Assembly (NCBI GenBank): GCA_050943215.1 | Contig: JBMNOU010000002.1 | Span: 10,727-74,726 of the forward strand | Direction of reading: 5' to 3' | From: JBMNOU01 sp050943215 | GTDB lineage: Bacteria; Bacillota; Clostridia; Christensenellales; SZUA-584 | Length of the DNA: 64,000 bases | Shown here: positions 9,351 through 17,252 of the stretch, piece after piece | Layout of the letters: each line of letters starts with the position of its first letter | Numbering within the stretch: the first letter of the stretch is position 1 | The notes under the pieces: model-generated | The model's database searches: none | Seen by the model: the letters and a program-made list of their open reading frames with translations, nothing else | Told to the model about the DNA's origin: nothing | Translations under genes and position numbers: made by a program

Positions 9351-9434
9351 ATTTGACTTAACCGATATTGAAATGTTTTTTATTTCTTACACTAAAAGAC
9401 GCATTATTCTATGAATAGCAAAACATATAATAAG

Positions 9435-9463
9435 TTGTATTTAACTGCAAACCATGGTAAAAT
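9435..9463 (+). promoter_or_regulatory. Predicted promoter of the lamin-tail/VTC/DUF4956 operon
   Basis: TTGTAT (9435-9440), a 17-base spacer and TAAAAT (9458-9463) lie 28 bases before the GTG start of the lamin-tail gene. The region 9286-9490 otherwise shows only A/T-rich sequence. Confidence 0.55.
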
Positions 9464-9490
9464 CTATTTTGCAAAAGTCAGGGCAGGAGC

Positions 9491-10561
9491 GTGAAATTTT
9501 TGAATGTTTTAAAAAGTATAGTAGCAATTATTATCGTTGCCGCTTTATTTGTAGGCGTTATTATGTATTTCACGCGTTCGGAAAGTGATCAGACAATCCC
9601 TGTGGGTACCATAATTATCAACGAATTTATGGCATCTAACAGAAGTTTTTTACCTGACGAGTTAGGCAGTTATAGCGATTGGATCGAAATATATAATCCG
9701 ACCGATCAGGATGCAGACCTTTCGGGGTTTGGTTTGTCAAACGATTCCTCAACGGTTAAATGGGCTTTTCCACATATTATTCTGCCTTCCCGAAGTTATC
9801 TGGTTGTATTTGCTTCCGGAAAAGGGACTTCTGATGCAGATGCTATATATCAGCATACCAATTTCAAGCTAAACGCATCAAAGGGTGGTCTTTATCTGAT
9901 GAGTACTTCGGGCGAAATTGTTGATAAAATCGAATATAAGGATCAGATAAAAAATATTTCTTTAGGGAGAAGCACTAAAGATATGACTCAATGGGATTTG
10001 TTTGAACAACCCACGCCGGGGTTTGCCAATGACGAAGCCGGGTATACGGCGTTCATGCAGAGCAGGGTTGCTGATAAGAGCACGCTACTTATAACCGAGG
10101 TAATGTCTTCTAATAAGACAACGCTGGCTGACAATAGTGGTAATTTTTACGATTATATCGAGCTGTACAATGCGGGCGATAAAGCGGTCAACCTTAGCGG
10201 TTACGGCTTATCGGATGATACGGGAAATGTGCTTAAGTGGAGATTCCCGGATTTTGCTATTGAGGCGGGCGCATATTTAGTGGTTTATGCGTCTAGGGAA
10301 GATAAATTGAATACGGATATTTCAAAATCCGCAATTCATACGAATTTTTGTATTTCCTCTTATAAGGAAACGATCGTACTGTCAAACCCTATGGGACTGA
10401 TTCTCGATCAGATTAGCGTATCTGAGATAAAAGCCGACCATGCATATGCGCGCGTGCTTGACCAGGAGGGCTACGGTACCGATTGGGAAATGACAAGCCT
10501 TCCGACGCCGGGTTTTCCGAATAACGAAGAGGGTTACGCTTCATTCCAGGAAAACAAATGA
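9491..10561 (+). CDS. Exported protein with two lamin-tail domains
   Basis: The GTG start follows GGCAGGAG. The 356 residues begin with a signal-anchor helix (about 7-27). Two lamin-tail domains follow: the first opens IIINEFMASN at about 38 with SDWIEIYNP and LSGFGLSND, the second opens LLITEVMSSN at about 198 with YDYIELYNAG and LSGYGLSDD. Each ends in a PTPGF(A/P)N(D/N)E segment. Such domains occur on the outside of bacterial cells, often at the N-terminus of CotH-kinase proteins, but no kinase domain follows here. It heads an operon with a VTC-domain protein and DUF4956, the usual partners of CotH proteins. The role is inferred to be in the cell envelope. Confidence 0.8.
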   Translation: MKFLNVLKSIVAIIIVAALFVGVIMYFTRSESDQTIPVGTIIINEFMASNRSFLPDELGSYSDWIEIYNPTDQDADLSGFGLSNDSSTVKWAFPHIILPSRSYLVVFASGKGTSDADAIYQHTNFKLNASKGGLYLMSTSGEIVDKIEYKDQIKNISLGRSTKDMTQWDLFEQPTPGFANDEAGYTAFMQSRVADKSTLLITEVMSSNKTTLADNSGNFYDYIELYNAGDKAVNLSGYGLSDDTGNVLKWRFPDFAIEAGAYLVVYASREDKLNTDISKSAIHTNFCISSYKETIVLSNPMGLILDQISVSEIKADHAYARVLDQEGYGTDWEMTSLPTPGFPNNEEGYASFQENK

Positions 10562-10665
10562 GCTTCGGGGCATTTTTTGGGCTTTCGGAACAGGAAACTA
10601 TAGCGATATTCGGTACGGCAGGCCGCGCGCCTACTCAGTGGGAGATTGAAACATACGGGAGTTAG
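10558..10665 (+). CDS. Possible 35-codon small protein between lamin-tail and VTC genes
   Basis: An ATG at 10558 overlaps the TGA of the lamin-tail gene (ATGA), and the frame runs 35 codons to a TAG 9 bases before the next start. It reads MSFGAFFGLSEQETIAIFG and ends in WEIETYGS. Translational coupling could express it without its own ribosome binding site. The pattern F-x-LS-x-x-ET-I-A-I-F-x-x-x-G resembles the strand pair in the middle of a lamin-tail domain, so it could instead be the frameshifted remnant of a third such domain. I do not recognise a small-protein family. Support is positional only. Confidence 0.4.
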   Translation: MSFGAFFGLSEQETIAIFGTAGRAPTQWEIETYGS

Positions 10666-10674
10666 AGGGGGAAA

Positions 10675-11838
10675 ATGGCCAGAAGAAAACAGGATGATAT
10701 ATTTAGACGGCTAAATAAACAAAAACCGCTTATTAAAAACAAGGAACTTAAGCCACTCTCGTCGCATGATTTTAAACCTGCAAGAAGTTCTTTTGATAGC
10801 ATGGCTGAAAGAAAAGCGGACAGACGGAGAAAAACAAAACGCTGCTTAGACAATGAACTAAGTATATTTTCCGATACGAAAAAAAGGGCGGTATATAAGA
10901 AAAACCAGACAAAACAGGGCAACGCGCTTGCCGGCAGGTATAAAGGCAAAAAGAACGATGCGAAGGATAAAAAACAAGGGCTTATTTTTACTGAGCAAAC
11001 AAAACCGGCACCGAATCGTCAAACTGGTTTTATAAAACCACAGTTTAAAAAACAAGAACCGGCGATGCGCTACGCAGAAACCACCGGGTTTTTGCGCCCG
11101 AATATCCTAACCCAAAGAGCTGTATACCCCAAAGCAGATGCACAAATCAAAGGTAGGCTGACCTTTAGGCATGAGCTGAAATACTACATCAACTACCGAG
11201 ATTATATTCTGCTTAAGAATGCGCTAAAATCGCTAATATCACTCGATGCGCATGCGGGAAGTGACAATACATATCTAATACGCAGCCTATATTTTGACGA
11301 CGTTTACGAAAGCGCGCTCATTGATAAGATTGCAGGAAGCGATGTGAGAAGCAAATACAGGATCAGGATATATAACTTATCTGATGACGTTATCAAGTTT
11401 GAAAAGAAGATGAAGCTAGGTCAATATATTACGAAAAAAAGCATAGCGCTATCCCGTGATGAATATGACCGGATTATCGCCGGAGATACCGCCTTCTTAT
11501 TGAGCAGAAAAGAAGAGCTGGCATCTGAGATATACCTTAAGATCAAGAACAATCTGTTAAAACCTCGCGTGGTGGTTGATTATAGACGTGAAGCCTACGT
11601 TTCTCCATTTGAAAATGTTAGGATTACGTTTGATATGGACCTTAAATCAGGGTTGTTGCTGACAGATATTTTTGACCCGTATATGCCGGTGATGCCGATG
11701 TATGACAGCGGGCTCATGGTGCTTGAAATCAAGTTTGACCGATATCTGCCTGAATATATACGGTGTATTCTCAGCAACCTCGATACGGCCACGAGAAGCG
11801 CTATTTCCAAATATGTAATATGCAGAAAATATGAATAG
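10675..11838 (+). CDS. VTC-domain (polyphosphate polymerase-like) protein with long basic N-terminal tail
   Basis: Residues about 160-387 form a VTC domain, the tunnel fold of the yeast Vtc4 polyphosphate polymerase. Visible motifs are FRHELKYYI, IRSLYFDD, YRIRIYN, KFEKKMK, RVVVDYRREAY, RITFDMDL and VLEIKFD. These basic and acidic residues are those that line the tunnel and bind the metal in the family. Residues 1-160 are unusual: a low-complexity, Lys/Arg/Gln-rich stretch with no predicted fold, while bacterial members usually begin near the RHELKY motif. The gene is preceded by AGAGGGGG and followed within 12 bases by DUF4956, its normal partner. Polymerase activity is inferred from the family and not shown for this type. 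Confidence 0.82.
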   Translation: MARRKQDDIFRRLNKQKPLIKNKELKPLSSHDFKPARSSFDSMAERKADRRRKTKRCLDNELSIFSDTKKRAVYKKNQTKQGNALAGRYKGKKNDAKDKKQGLIFTEQTKPAPNRQTGFIKPQFKKQEPAMRYAETTGFLRPNILTQRAVYPKADAQIKGRLTFRHELKYYINYRDYILLKNALKSLISLDAHAGSDNTYLIRSLYFDDVYESALIDKIAGSDVRSKYRIRIYNLSDDVIKFEKKMKLGQYITKKSIALSRDEYDRIIAGDTAFLLSRKEELASEIYLKIKNNLLKPRVVVDYRREAYVSPFENVRITFDMDLKSGLLLTDIFDPYMPVMPMYDSGLMVLEIKFDRYLPEYIRCILSNLDTATRSAISKYVICRKYE

Positions 11839-11850
11839 GAGGTTTTAATA

Positions 11851-12528
11851 ATGAGTACAACTGACATGATTAAAAAAAGCGTGCTCGATAGTTTTCGGTT
11901 AATGGGGGAAATCAAAATTGAGGATATCTTGATTACTCTGCTATTAGCATTTATCATCGGCATATTTATGTATATCATATACCGGGTGACGTTCGGCGGT
12001 GTGATTTTATCGAAGAGCTTTGGCACGTCTCTTGTAATGCTATGCATGGTGACGTCTATGGTCATACTGCTGATTTCCAATAATCTGATGCTTTCTCTTG
12101 GCATGGTTGGTGCATTGTCCATCGTCAGGTTTAGGACAGCGGTTAAAGACCCGATGGATACGATATTTATGTTCTGGGCAATTGCTGCGGGTATTGCACT
12201 TGGCGCACAACAATTTGCGATCGCCGGCATTGGTGTTCTGGGGATCGGTTTGCTGATGATCATCTGGAATCTTTTCCGGTCAAAGAAGAATTTCCCGTTT
12301 ATGCTAGTGATACGATTTGATGAAAGCTGCAAGAAAGAAGTACAGGCTGTGCTGCGCAAAATGCCGCAGGGCCGGCTAAAATCTAAGATTGTTTCACAGG
12401 GAATGATAGAGCTTACGATAGAAATGAACATCAAAGAAAATGAAGTCGGTATGATCGATGCTTTTTCTACGATTCCTGGTGTGCACGATGCATCGCTGAT
12501 CAGCTATAAAGGCGATGCCATTGCCTAA
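11851..12528 (+). CDS. DUF4956 membrane protein
   Basis: The 225 residues have about four membrane segments (roughly 25-45, 50-75, 80-95 and 110-135). They carry the DUF4956 core motif SIVRFRTAVKDPMDTIF, with FMFWAIAAGIALGA after it, then a soluble C-terminal domain of about 85 residues. This family is nearly always next to a VTC-domain gene, often with a CotH kinase. A channel or scaffold that works with the VTC protein at the membrane is the usual guess. The ribosome binding site AGGAGG is strong, and the 12-base gap to the VTC gene indicates one operon. Confidence 0.85.
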   Translation: MSTTDMIKKSVLDSFRLMGEIKIEDILITLLLAFIIGIFMYIIYRVTFGGVILSKSFGTSLVMLCMVTSMVILLISNNLMLSLGMVGALSIVRFRTAVKDPMDTIFMFWAIAAGIALGAQQFAIAGIGVLGIGLLMIIWNLFRSKKNFPFMLVIRFDESCKKEVQAVLRKMPQGRLKSKIVSQGMIELTIEMNIKENEVGMIDAFSTIPGVHDASLISYKGDAIA

Positions 12529-12553
12529 ACCATCATTTTTTAAAATATTTTTA

Positions 12554-12580
12554 AATACCGCACTAGACTGGTGCGGTATT
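12554..12580. terminator. Hairpin between convergent DUF4956 and speB, probable bidirectional terminator
   Basis: Ten-base perfect arms (12554-12563 and 12571-12580) around a 7-base loop lie between two converging operons. T-tracts are short on both sides, so termination is inferred mainly from position. Confidence 0.5.
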
Positions 12581-12693
12581 GCTGATTATTGCATTTAAAA
12601 ATAGCCATATGAATTGGCAGATTGCAACTTGTTGGTATAGTCTGTTTATAATCGGGATTATTCGCCGCGGATTCGCAAACGGTAAGAATACGA

Positions 12694-13539
12694 TTATCCC
12701 AGCATCAGCAGCAGTTCGCGCAATATCTTGCATGCGGTGAGCGTAGAGGCACCGCTTGCGTCGTAATGGGGGGAAAGCTCACAAAGGTCCGCACCGACAA
12801 TATGTAAACCCCGCATATTCATGATACACCCCATCAGATCGTCAAATGAAATTCCACCTGCTTCGGGTGTACCCGTCCCCGAAAACACCGAAGGATCTAA
12901 AACATCAAGGTCTATCGTAAGATATACGGGCTTGCTTTGTGTTTTCTCTAATGCATCATCAATTTTGCTGCAATCAAACATATGCGTAAAGACATGGGTT
13001 TTGCCCCATGTTAATTCTTCTTTTTCCCCAGAACGGATACCGTATTGAAATATCCTATCGTCGCCGACTAGATCCCAAACCCGGCGTATTACGGTTGCGT
13101 GCGATAGCTTCTGTCCGAAATATTGGTCTCTCAAATCTGCGTGCGCATCGAAGTGAATGATGTGCAGATCCGGATAATGGTTAATTAATGCGCGAACGGC
13201 ACCCAATGTGACAAGATGCTCTCCGCCTATCATCACTGGCAGCTTGCTGTCGGCTGCAATCCTGCCTGTGCTTTGTTCTATGGTATCAAGTACCGTCTGC
13301 GTGTTGCCGAATGGCAATTCTAAATCGCCGATATCGCATATAGGCAGATCAGCCAGGTCTTTATCCTGATATGGGCTATATGTCTCGATACCATCCCCGC
13401 TGCCGAGGCGCATTGACTGAGGCGCAAAGCGAGCGCCCGGACGAAATGATACCGTACCGTCAAAAGGCGCACCGAATAAAACTATCTCTGCATCCGCGTA
13501 TTCGCTGTCGCAACCTATAAAATTCAAAACATTACTCAT
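12694..13539 (-). CDS. speB: Agmatinase
   Basis: This ureohydrolase splits agmatine to putrescine and urea. The 281 residues contain the binuclear manganese site motifs in order: MIGGEHLVT near 102, IIHFDAHADLRD near 125 and YLTIDLDVLDPS near 203. FSGTGTPEAGG, typical of agmatinases, is next. The length is slightly short but complete. It is the last gene of the spe operon and overlaps speE by 8 bases. With the decarboxylase upstream, it defines an arginine-agmatine-putrescine route. Confidence 0.92.
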   Translation of the reverse strand: MSNVLNFIGCDSEYADAEIVLFGAPFDGTVSFRPGARFAPQSMRLGSGDGIETYSPYQDKDLADLPICDIGDLELPFGNTQTVLDTIEQSTGRIAADSKLPVMIGGEHLVTLGAVRALINHYPDLHIIHFDAHADLRDQYFGQKLSHATVIRRVWDLVGDDRIFQYGIRSGEKEELTWGKTHVFTHMFDCSKIDDALEKTQSKPVYLTIDLDVLDPSVFSGTGTPEAGGISFDDLMGCIMNMRGLHIVGADLCELSPHYDASGASTLTACKILRELLLMLG

Positions 13540-14389
13540 AATCTAGATTTTCCAGCATCTCGAGTACATAGTTTGGCAGTGCGAACGCTGCCTTGTGCAA
13601 CGCCGTATTGTAATACCGGGTTTCCAGTCCCAAAGCGCACCATTTTTTTTCATCGAGGTTGTCGATCGGGTCTATCGACTTTGAAGCAAAACCAAATAGC
13701 CAATGCCCCGAGGGGTATGTGGGGATGTGTGCCTGATATACGCGGCAAATCGGAAAGAATTCACGTATTCTTTTATGTGCTCTTATCATGCTGTTTGCAT
13801 ACGCCTCATAATATGGGCTTTCATGCTGGTTAACGAGAATGCCTTTTTCAGTCAGCGCGTTATAGCAGTTGCCATAGAATTCCTTTGTAAACAGCCCTTC
13901 GCCCGGCCCGAAAGGATCGGTCGAATCGACGATAATAAGATCGTAAGCGTTTTGTTTGGAACGCACAAACCGAAGGCCGTCCTCATAGTGGATACTAACG
14001 CGCGCGTCTTTAAGATGGCACGAAAGCTGGGGGAGGTATTCAAGGCATACGCTAACCACCTTTTTATCAATCTCCACCATATCGATATGCGCAACAGACT
14101 GATACCGCGTCAGTTCGCGAATCGTTCCGCCGTCTCCCGCGCCGATCACCAGAATATTCCTAATGCTCGGATTAGCAGCCATCGGTACGTGAACGATCAT
14201 ATCATGATAGATAAATTCATCTTTTTCGGTTGCCATCATCAGTCCATCCAGCGTCAGGAACCGCCCGAACTCGTCCGATTCAAACACATCGATCTGCTGA
14301 AATTCACTGCGTCCGCTGTAAAGCTGCCGCTTGATTTTTATTGAAAACCGTACGGAATCCGTATGCTCTTCCGTATACCACAGTTCCAT
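13532..14389 (-). CDS. speE: Spermidine synthase
   Basis: SpeE moves the aminopropyl group of decarboxylated S-adenosylmethionine onto putrescine. The 285 residues show the family series: LWYTEEHTDSVRFSIKIK, YSGRSEFQQIDVFESDEFG, LTLDGLMMATEKDEFIYHDM, then ILVIGAGDGGTIRELTRY (the cofactor loop), HIDMVEIDKKVV and LIIVDSTDPFGPGEGLF with the catalytic Asp. The ribosome binding site is weak-to-moderate before an ATG. It lies between the decarboxylase and agmatinase in the same operon. Confidence 0.95.
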   Translation of the reverse strand: MELWYTEEHTDSVRFSIKIKRQLYSGRSEFQQIDVFESDEFGRFLTLDGLMMATEKDEFIYHDMIVHVPMAANPSIRNILVIGAGDGGTIRELTRYQSVAHIDMVEIDKKVVSVCLEYLPQLSCHLKDARVSIHYEDGLRFVRSKQNAYDLIIVDSTDPFGPGEGLFTKEFYGNCYNALTEKGILVNQHESPYYEAYANSMIRAHKRIREFFPICRVYQAHIPTYPSGHWLFGFASKSIDPIDNLDEKKWCALGLETRYYNTALHKAAFALPNYVLEMLENLDYE

Positions 14390-14404
14390 TATATCACCTC
14401 AACG

Positions 14405-15880
14405 TTAAATAATTATTTTAATAAATGCCATATCCATATCTTCAGCGCCTGTCAGCAGCGCGCCTTTTTGTTTGGCGTAGAGTATATAGTTGATGATTTC
14501 CTTTGTGATCACTTCGCCCGGTGCTATGATCGGTATGCCAGGAGGATAGCACATGACAAATTCTCCGCTGATGGCCCCTACACTTTTATTTAATGGTACA
14601 CTTTTTTTCTGGGCATAGAATGCCTGCTTTGGAGACATCTTGACCATGGGAGAGATATATTCGTGGTCAAACATGTCGGAACGATGCCCAGGTTTTAACC
14701 GCTTGATTTCAGCCAGAGCCGCAACCAGTCTCTCGATTGCCAGAGTAGAATCACCAACCGAAATAATCGCTAAAAAATTAGCGACGTCTCCAAATTCTAT
14801 TTGAATAGAATACTCATCGCGCAATATATCATAGACTTCGAAGCCAGCAAGGCCTAGATTTAATGTGTTGATACTAAGCTTGGTGCGGTCAAAATCATAC
14901 ACTGCCGGTCCCGCTATCTCGCTTGAAAATGCGTAGTATCCGCCGATCGTATTGATCTCGCGCCGTGCATATTCCGCGAGGCTTAGTACTTTATCAAACA
15001 TCGCCATACCGTTTATCGCCAGATTCTTTCTCGCAATATCCAGGGATGAGAGCAGCAGGTATGACGCGCTGGTCGTCTGCGTCAGATTGATAACAATGCG
15101 GACATGATCGACATTGACACGTGCGCAGTTCACCAGTAGCATTGAACTTTGAGTCAATGAACCGCCTGTTTTATGTACGCTGACGGCTGCCATATCTGCC
15201 CCAAGATGCATGGCAGCATCCGGAAGGTCATCATGGAAATAAAACTGCGTACCGTGCGCTTCATCGGCCAGCACGAGCATGCCGTGGTGGTGCGCTATAT
15301 CAATAATCCGGGTTAGTTCTGAGCAGATGCCATAGTAAGTCGGGTTGTTTACAAAAACAGCTTTGGCATCCGGATTCTCTCGTATTGCGTTTTCCACATC
15401 TTTAGCCGTCATGCCAAGCGGGATACCGAGCTGTGGGTGGATACCGGGATTCACGTACACGGGGACGGCACCACATAGTATCAATGCATTGATGGCACTT
15501 CTGTGAACATTCCTCGGCATAATTATCTTATCATGTTCACCACAGCAGCTAAGAATCATTGCCTGGACGGAGGATGTTGTTCCACCAACCAAAAAAAAGG
15601 CGCTGTCGCACCCAAACGCATCGGCGGCAAGCGCTTCAGCTTCTTTAATGACGGATATAGGATGGCACAAATTGTCGAGGGGCTTCATCGAGTTGACATC
15701 GATGGAAACGCATTTTTCTCCTAAAAAATCGCGCAGCTCGGGCGTGCCCCTGCCTTGCTTGTGCCCCGGCACGTCAAACGGCACGACACGCCGGCGCTTA
15801 TAGGCTTGTAATGCGGACAGTATTGGCGTTTTTGTCTGATCCGCATTATTTTGCCGGTTATTTGTAGATGTTCGTTCCAT
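14405..15880 (-). CDS. speA: Orn/Lys/Arg decarboxylase family, probable arginine decarboxylase
   Basis: This pyridoxal-phosphate enzyme of the aspartate-aminotransferase fold has 491 residues, the short form common in Firmicutes. Motifs include VPFDVPGHKQGRGTPEL near 34, GGTTSSVQAMI near 99, VLADEAHGTQFYFHD near 200, and SVHKTGGSLTQSSML near 233 with the cofactor lysine. The C-terminal part has MCYPPGIPIIAPGE. Substrate choice among Arg, Lys and Orn is inferred. An agmatinase in the same operon makes arginine the natural substrate. It overlaps the end of speD by 23 bases. Confidence 0.88.
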   Translation of the reverse strand: MERTSTNNRQNNADQTKTPILSALQAYKRRRVVPFDVPGHKQGRGTPELRDFLGEKCVSIDVNSMKPLDNLCHPISVIKEAEALAADAFGCDSAFFLVGGTTSSVQAMILSCCGEHDKIIMPRNVHRSAINALILCGAVPVYVNPGIHPQLGIPLGMTAKDVENAIRENPDAKAVFVNNPTYYGICSELTRIIDIAHHHGMLVLADEAHGTQFYFHDDLPDAAMHLGADMAAVSVHKTGGSLTQSSMLLVNCARVNVDHVRIVINLTQTTSASYLLLSSLDIARKNLAINGMAMFDKVLSLAEYARREINTIGGYYAFSSEIAGPAVYDFDRTKLSINTLNLGLAGFEVYDILRDEYSIQIEFGDVANFLAIISVGDSTLAIERLVAALAEIKRLKPGHRSDMFDHEYISPMVKMSPKQAFYAQKKSVPLNKSVGAISGEFVMCYPPGIPIIAPGEVITKEIINYILYAKQKGALLTGAEDMDMAFIKIII

Positions 15881-16679
15881 AATATATCTCGATCATCTCT
15901 CTGTAGAGTTTATCGCGGATTTGCCGTCTCTTTTCAGGCTTTAAATCATATACATCCGTGTTAAATAGGTAATTGCTAAGGTCAATTTCCTTTCTGATCA
16001 TCTTTGTATGAAAAATGTTTGACTGATATACGTTAACGTCGATCGCGTCGTATGCGTTTAGCGTATCGGTATTTATAAAGTTCTGTATCGAATTGATCTC
16101 ATGATCGATATAATACTTGTTGCCGTTGACATCGCGGGTAAACCCTCGAACGCGGTAATCAATGGAAATGATATCCGAATCAAAACTAGAAATCAGAAAA
16201 TCAAGCGCCTTTAGGGGTGAGATTCTCCCGCAGGTGGATACATCAATATCCACCCTGAATGTCGTAATATCTTTTTCCGGATGAAACTCAGGATAAGTGT
16301 GCACTGTTACATGGCTTTTGTCAAGATGCGCAAGCACGCTGTCTTTCGCGTTTTCGAATACAATTTTGCCTTTGTTGCAGCTTGGGTCGATCACATGCTT
16401 GGCAATTGCCTCTTCCGTGATCAATATCGCTGCGCTGGCGCCCTGGGGTTCATAATCCTGCTTGGATATATTTAATACATGGGCACCTATCATATCCGTT
16501 ACTGTGCAAAGGATATTGGTCAACCGTTCTGAATTATACTGTTCATCTATATATATAAGATAATGGTTTTTATCTTTTTGGGATTCTGCATAACAAACAT
16601 CATAGATGTTAAAGCTCAAAGACTTGGTAAGATTGTTAAAACCGTAAAGCGTTATTTTTTTATCCAATTTTGTATCCAC
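15858..16679 (-). CDS. speD: S-adenosylmethionine decarboxylase proenzyme, enterobacterial type
   Basis: SpeD provides decarboxylated S-adenosylmethionine for spermidine synthase. The 273 residues match the long class found in E. coli: GFNNLTKSLSFNIYDVCYA near residue 14, and the self-cleavage site LDKSHVTVHTYPE near 117. There Lys-Ser cleavage would create the pyruvoyl group. The GTG at 16679 gives a very short gap to AAAGGA; a TTG four codons later (16667) would give a start like the enterobacterial protein, so the exact start is open. It is the first gene of the operon. Confidence 0.9.
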   Translation of the reverse strand: MDTKLDKKITLYGFNNLTKSLSFNIYDVCYAESQKDKNHYLIYIDEQYNSERLTNILCTVTDMIGAHVLNISKQDYEPQGASAAILITEEAIAKHVIDPSCNKGKIVFENAKDSVLAHLDKSHVTVHTYPEFHPEKDITTFRVDIDVSTCGRISPLKALDFLISSFDSDIISIDYRVRGFTRDVNGNKYYIDHEINSIQNFINTDTLNAYDAIDVNVYQSNIFHTKMIRKEIDLSNYLFNTDVYDLKPEKRRQIRDKLYREMIEIYYGTNIYK

Positions 16680-16700
16680 GTCCTTTGTTGTTTTGAAAAA

Positions 16701-16728
16701 ATAATATCACAAATGAATTAAAAATCAA
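16701..16728 (-). promoter_or_regulatory. Predicted promoter of the spe operon
   Basis: On the minus strand TTGATT (16723-16728), a 16-base spacer and TATTAT (16701-16706) precede speD. The surrounding 16680-16889 region is very A/T-rich and holds the divergent promoters of two operons. Confidence 0.45.
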
Positions 16729-16826
16729 CATTAAATTACTTTATTATTTTTTATCAAAATATATGTAAAAATTCATAAATAATATAACATTGTTTTTTTA
16801 ACAATGGAATTATTTTAAAATTAATA

Positions 16827-16872
16827 TTGACAAAAGCAATGAATTATAGTTAGATACACATGTAGATAACTA
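16827..16872 (+). promoter_or_regulatory. Promoter and candidate GntR operator of the ABC operon
   Basis: TTGACA (16827-16832), an 18-base spacer and TAGATA (16851-16856) form a promoter. TAGTTA (16847-16852) and TAACTA (16867-16872) form an inverted repeat over the -10 box, and TAGATA recurs at 16863-16868. YtrA-type GntR proteins usually bind such a site at their own promoter; the operator role here is inferred. Confidence 0.5.
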
Positions 16873-16889
16873 AGGAGGTAGTACTGTAT

Positions 16890-17252
16890 ATGGATTTTGA
16901 CAGCGATATGCCTATATATATTCAGGTCGCTGAAGAACTCGAAAATGCTATATTGTCGGGCGCATCTAAAGAAGGAACACAAGTGCCTTCTACCACGGAA
17001 ATATCAGTAAGATACAAGATTAACCCGGCAACTGCTCTTAAAGGCATCAGTAAATTAGCGGATGACGGGATCCTGTATAAGAAAAGAGGGATTGGTATGT
17101 TTGTAGCCAAAGGAGCAAAGGAAAAGCTAAAGCTAAAGAGGAAACAACTGTTTTTTGAAAGCTATGTAATGCCGCTTATATCCGAGGCAAATAAGCTTTC
17201 AATCGAAAGGAGGGACATTGAAGAAATGATAAAGCGAGGATTTGAAAAATGA
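16890..17252 (+). CDS. GntR-family regulator, YtrA type
   Basis: The protein of 120 residues has the GntR winged helix: PIYIQVAEELENAILSG near 8, VPSTTEISVRYKINPATALKGISKLADDG at 32-60 and the wing KKRGIGMFVA. A short C-terminal helix of about 40 residues replaces a ligand-binding domain, which defines the YtrA subfamily. These repress an ABC transporter operon in which they are encoded and respond to cell-wall antibiotics in several Firmicutes. The ATG follows a full AAGGAGG. The stop overlaps the ABC ATPase start (ATGA). Confidence 0.88.
   Translation: MDFDSDMPIYIQVAEELENAILSGASKEGTQVPSTTEISVRYKINPATALKGISKLADDGILYKKRGIGMFVAKGAKEKLKLKRKQLFFESYVMPLISEANKLSIERRDIEEMIKRGFEK

Noticed and set aside
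11595..12434. 279-codon open frame on the minus strand
   Set aside because: It lies antisense to the VTC end and DUF4956, which have clear family motifs; its translation has no recognisable motif and no ribosome binding site.
13703..14344. 213-codon open frame on the plus strand
   Set aside because: It is antisense to speE and has no supporting motif or context.
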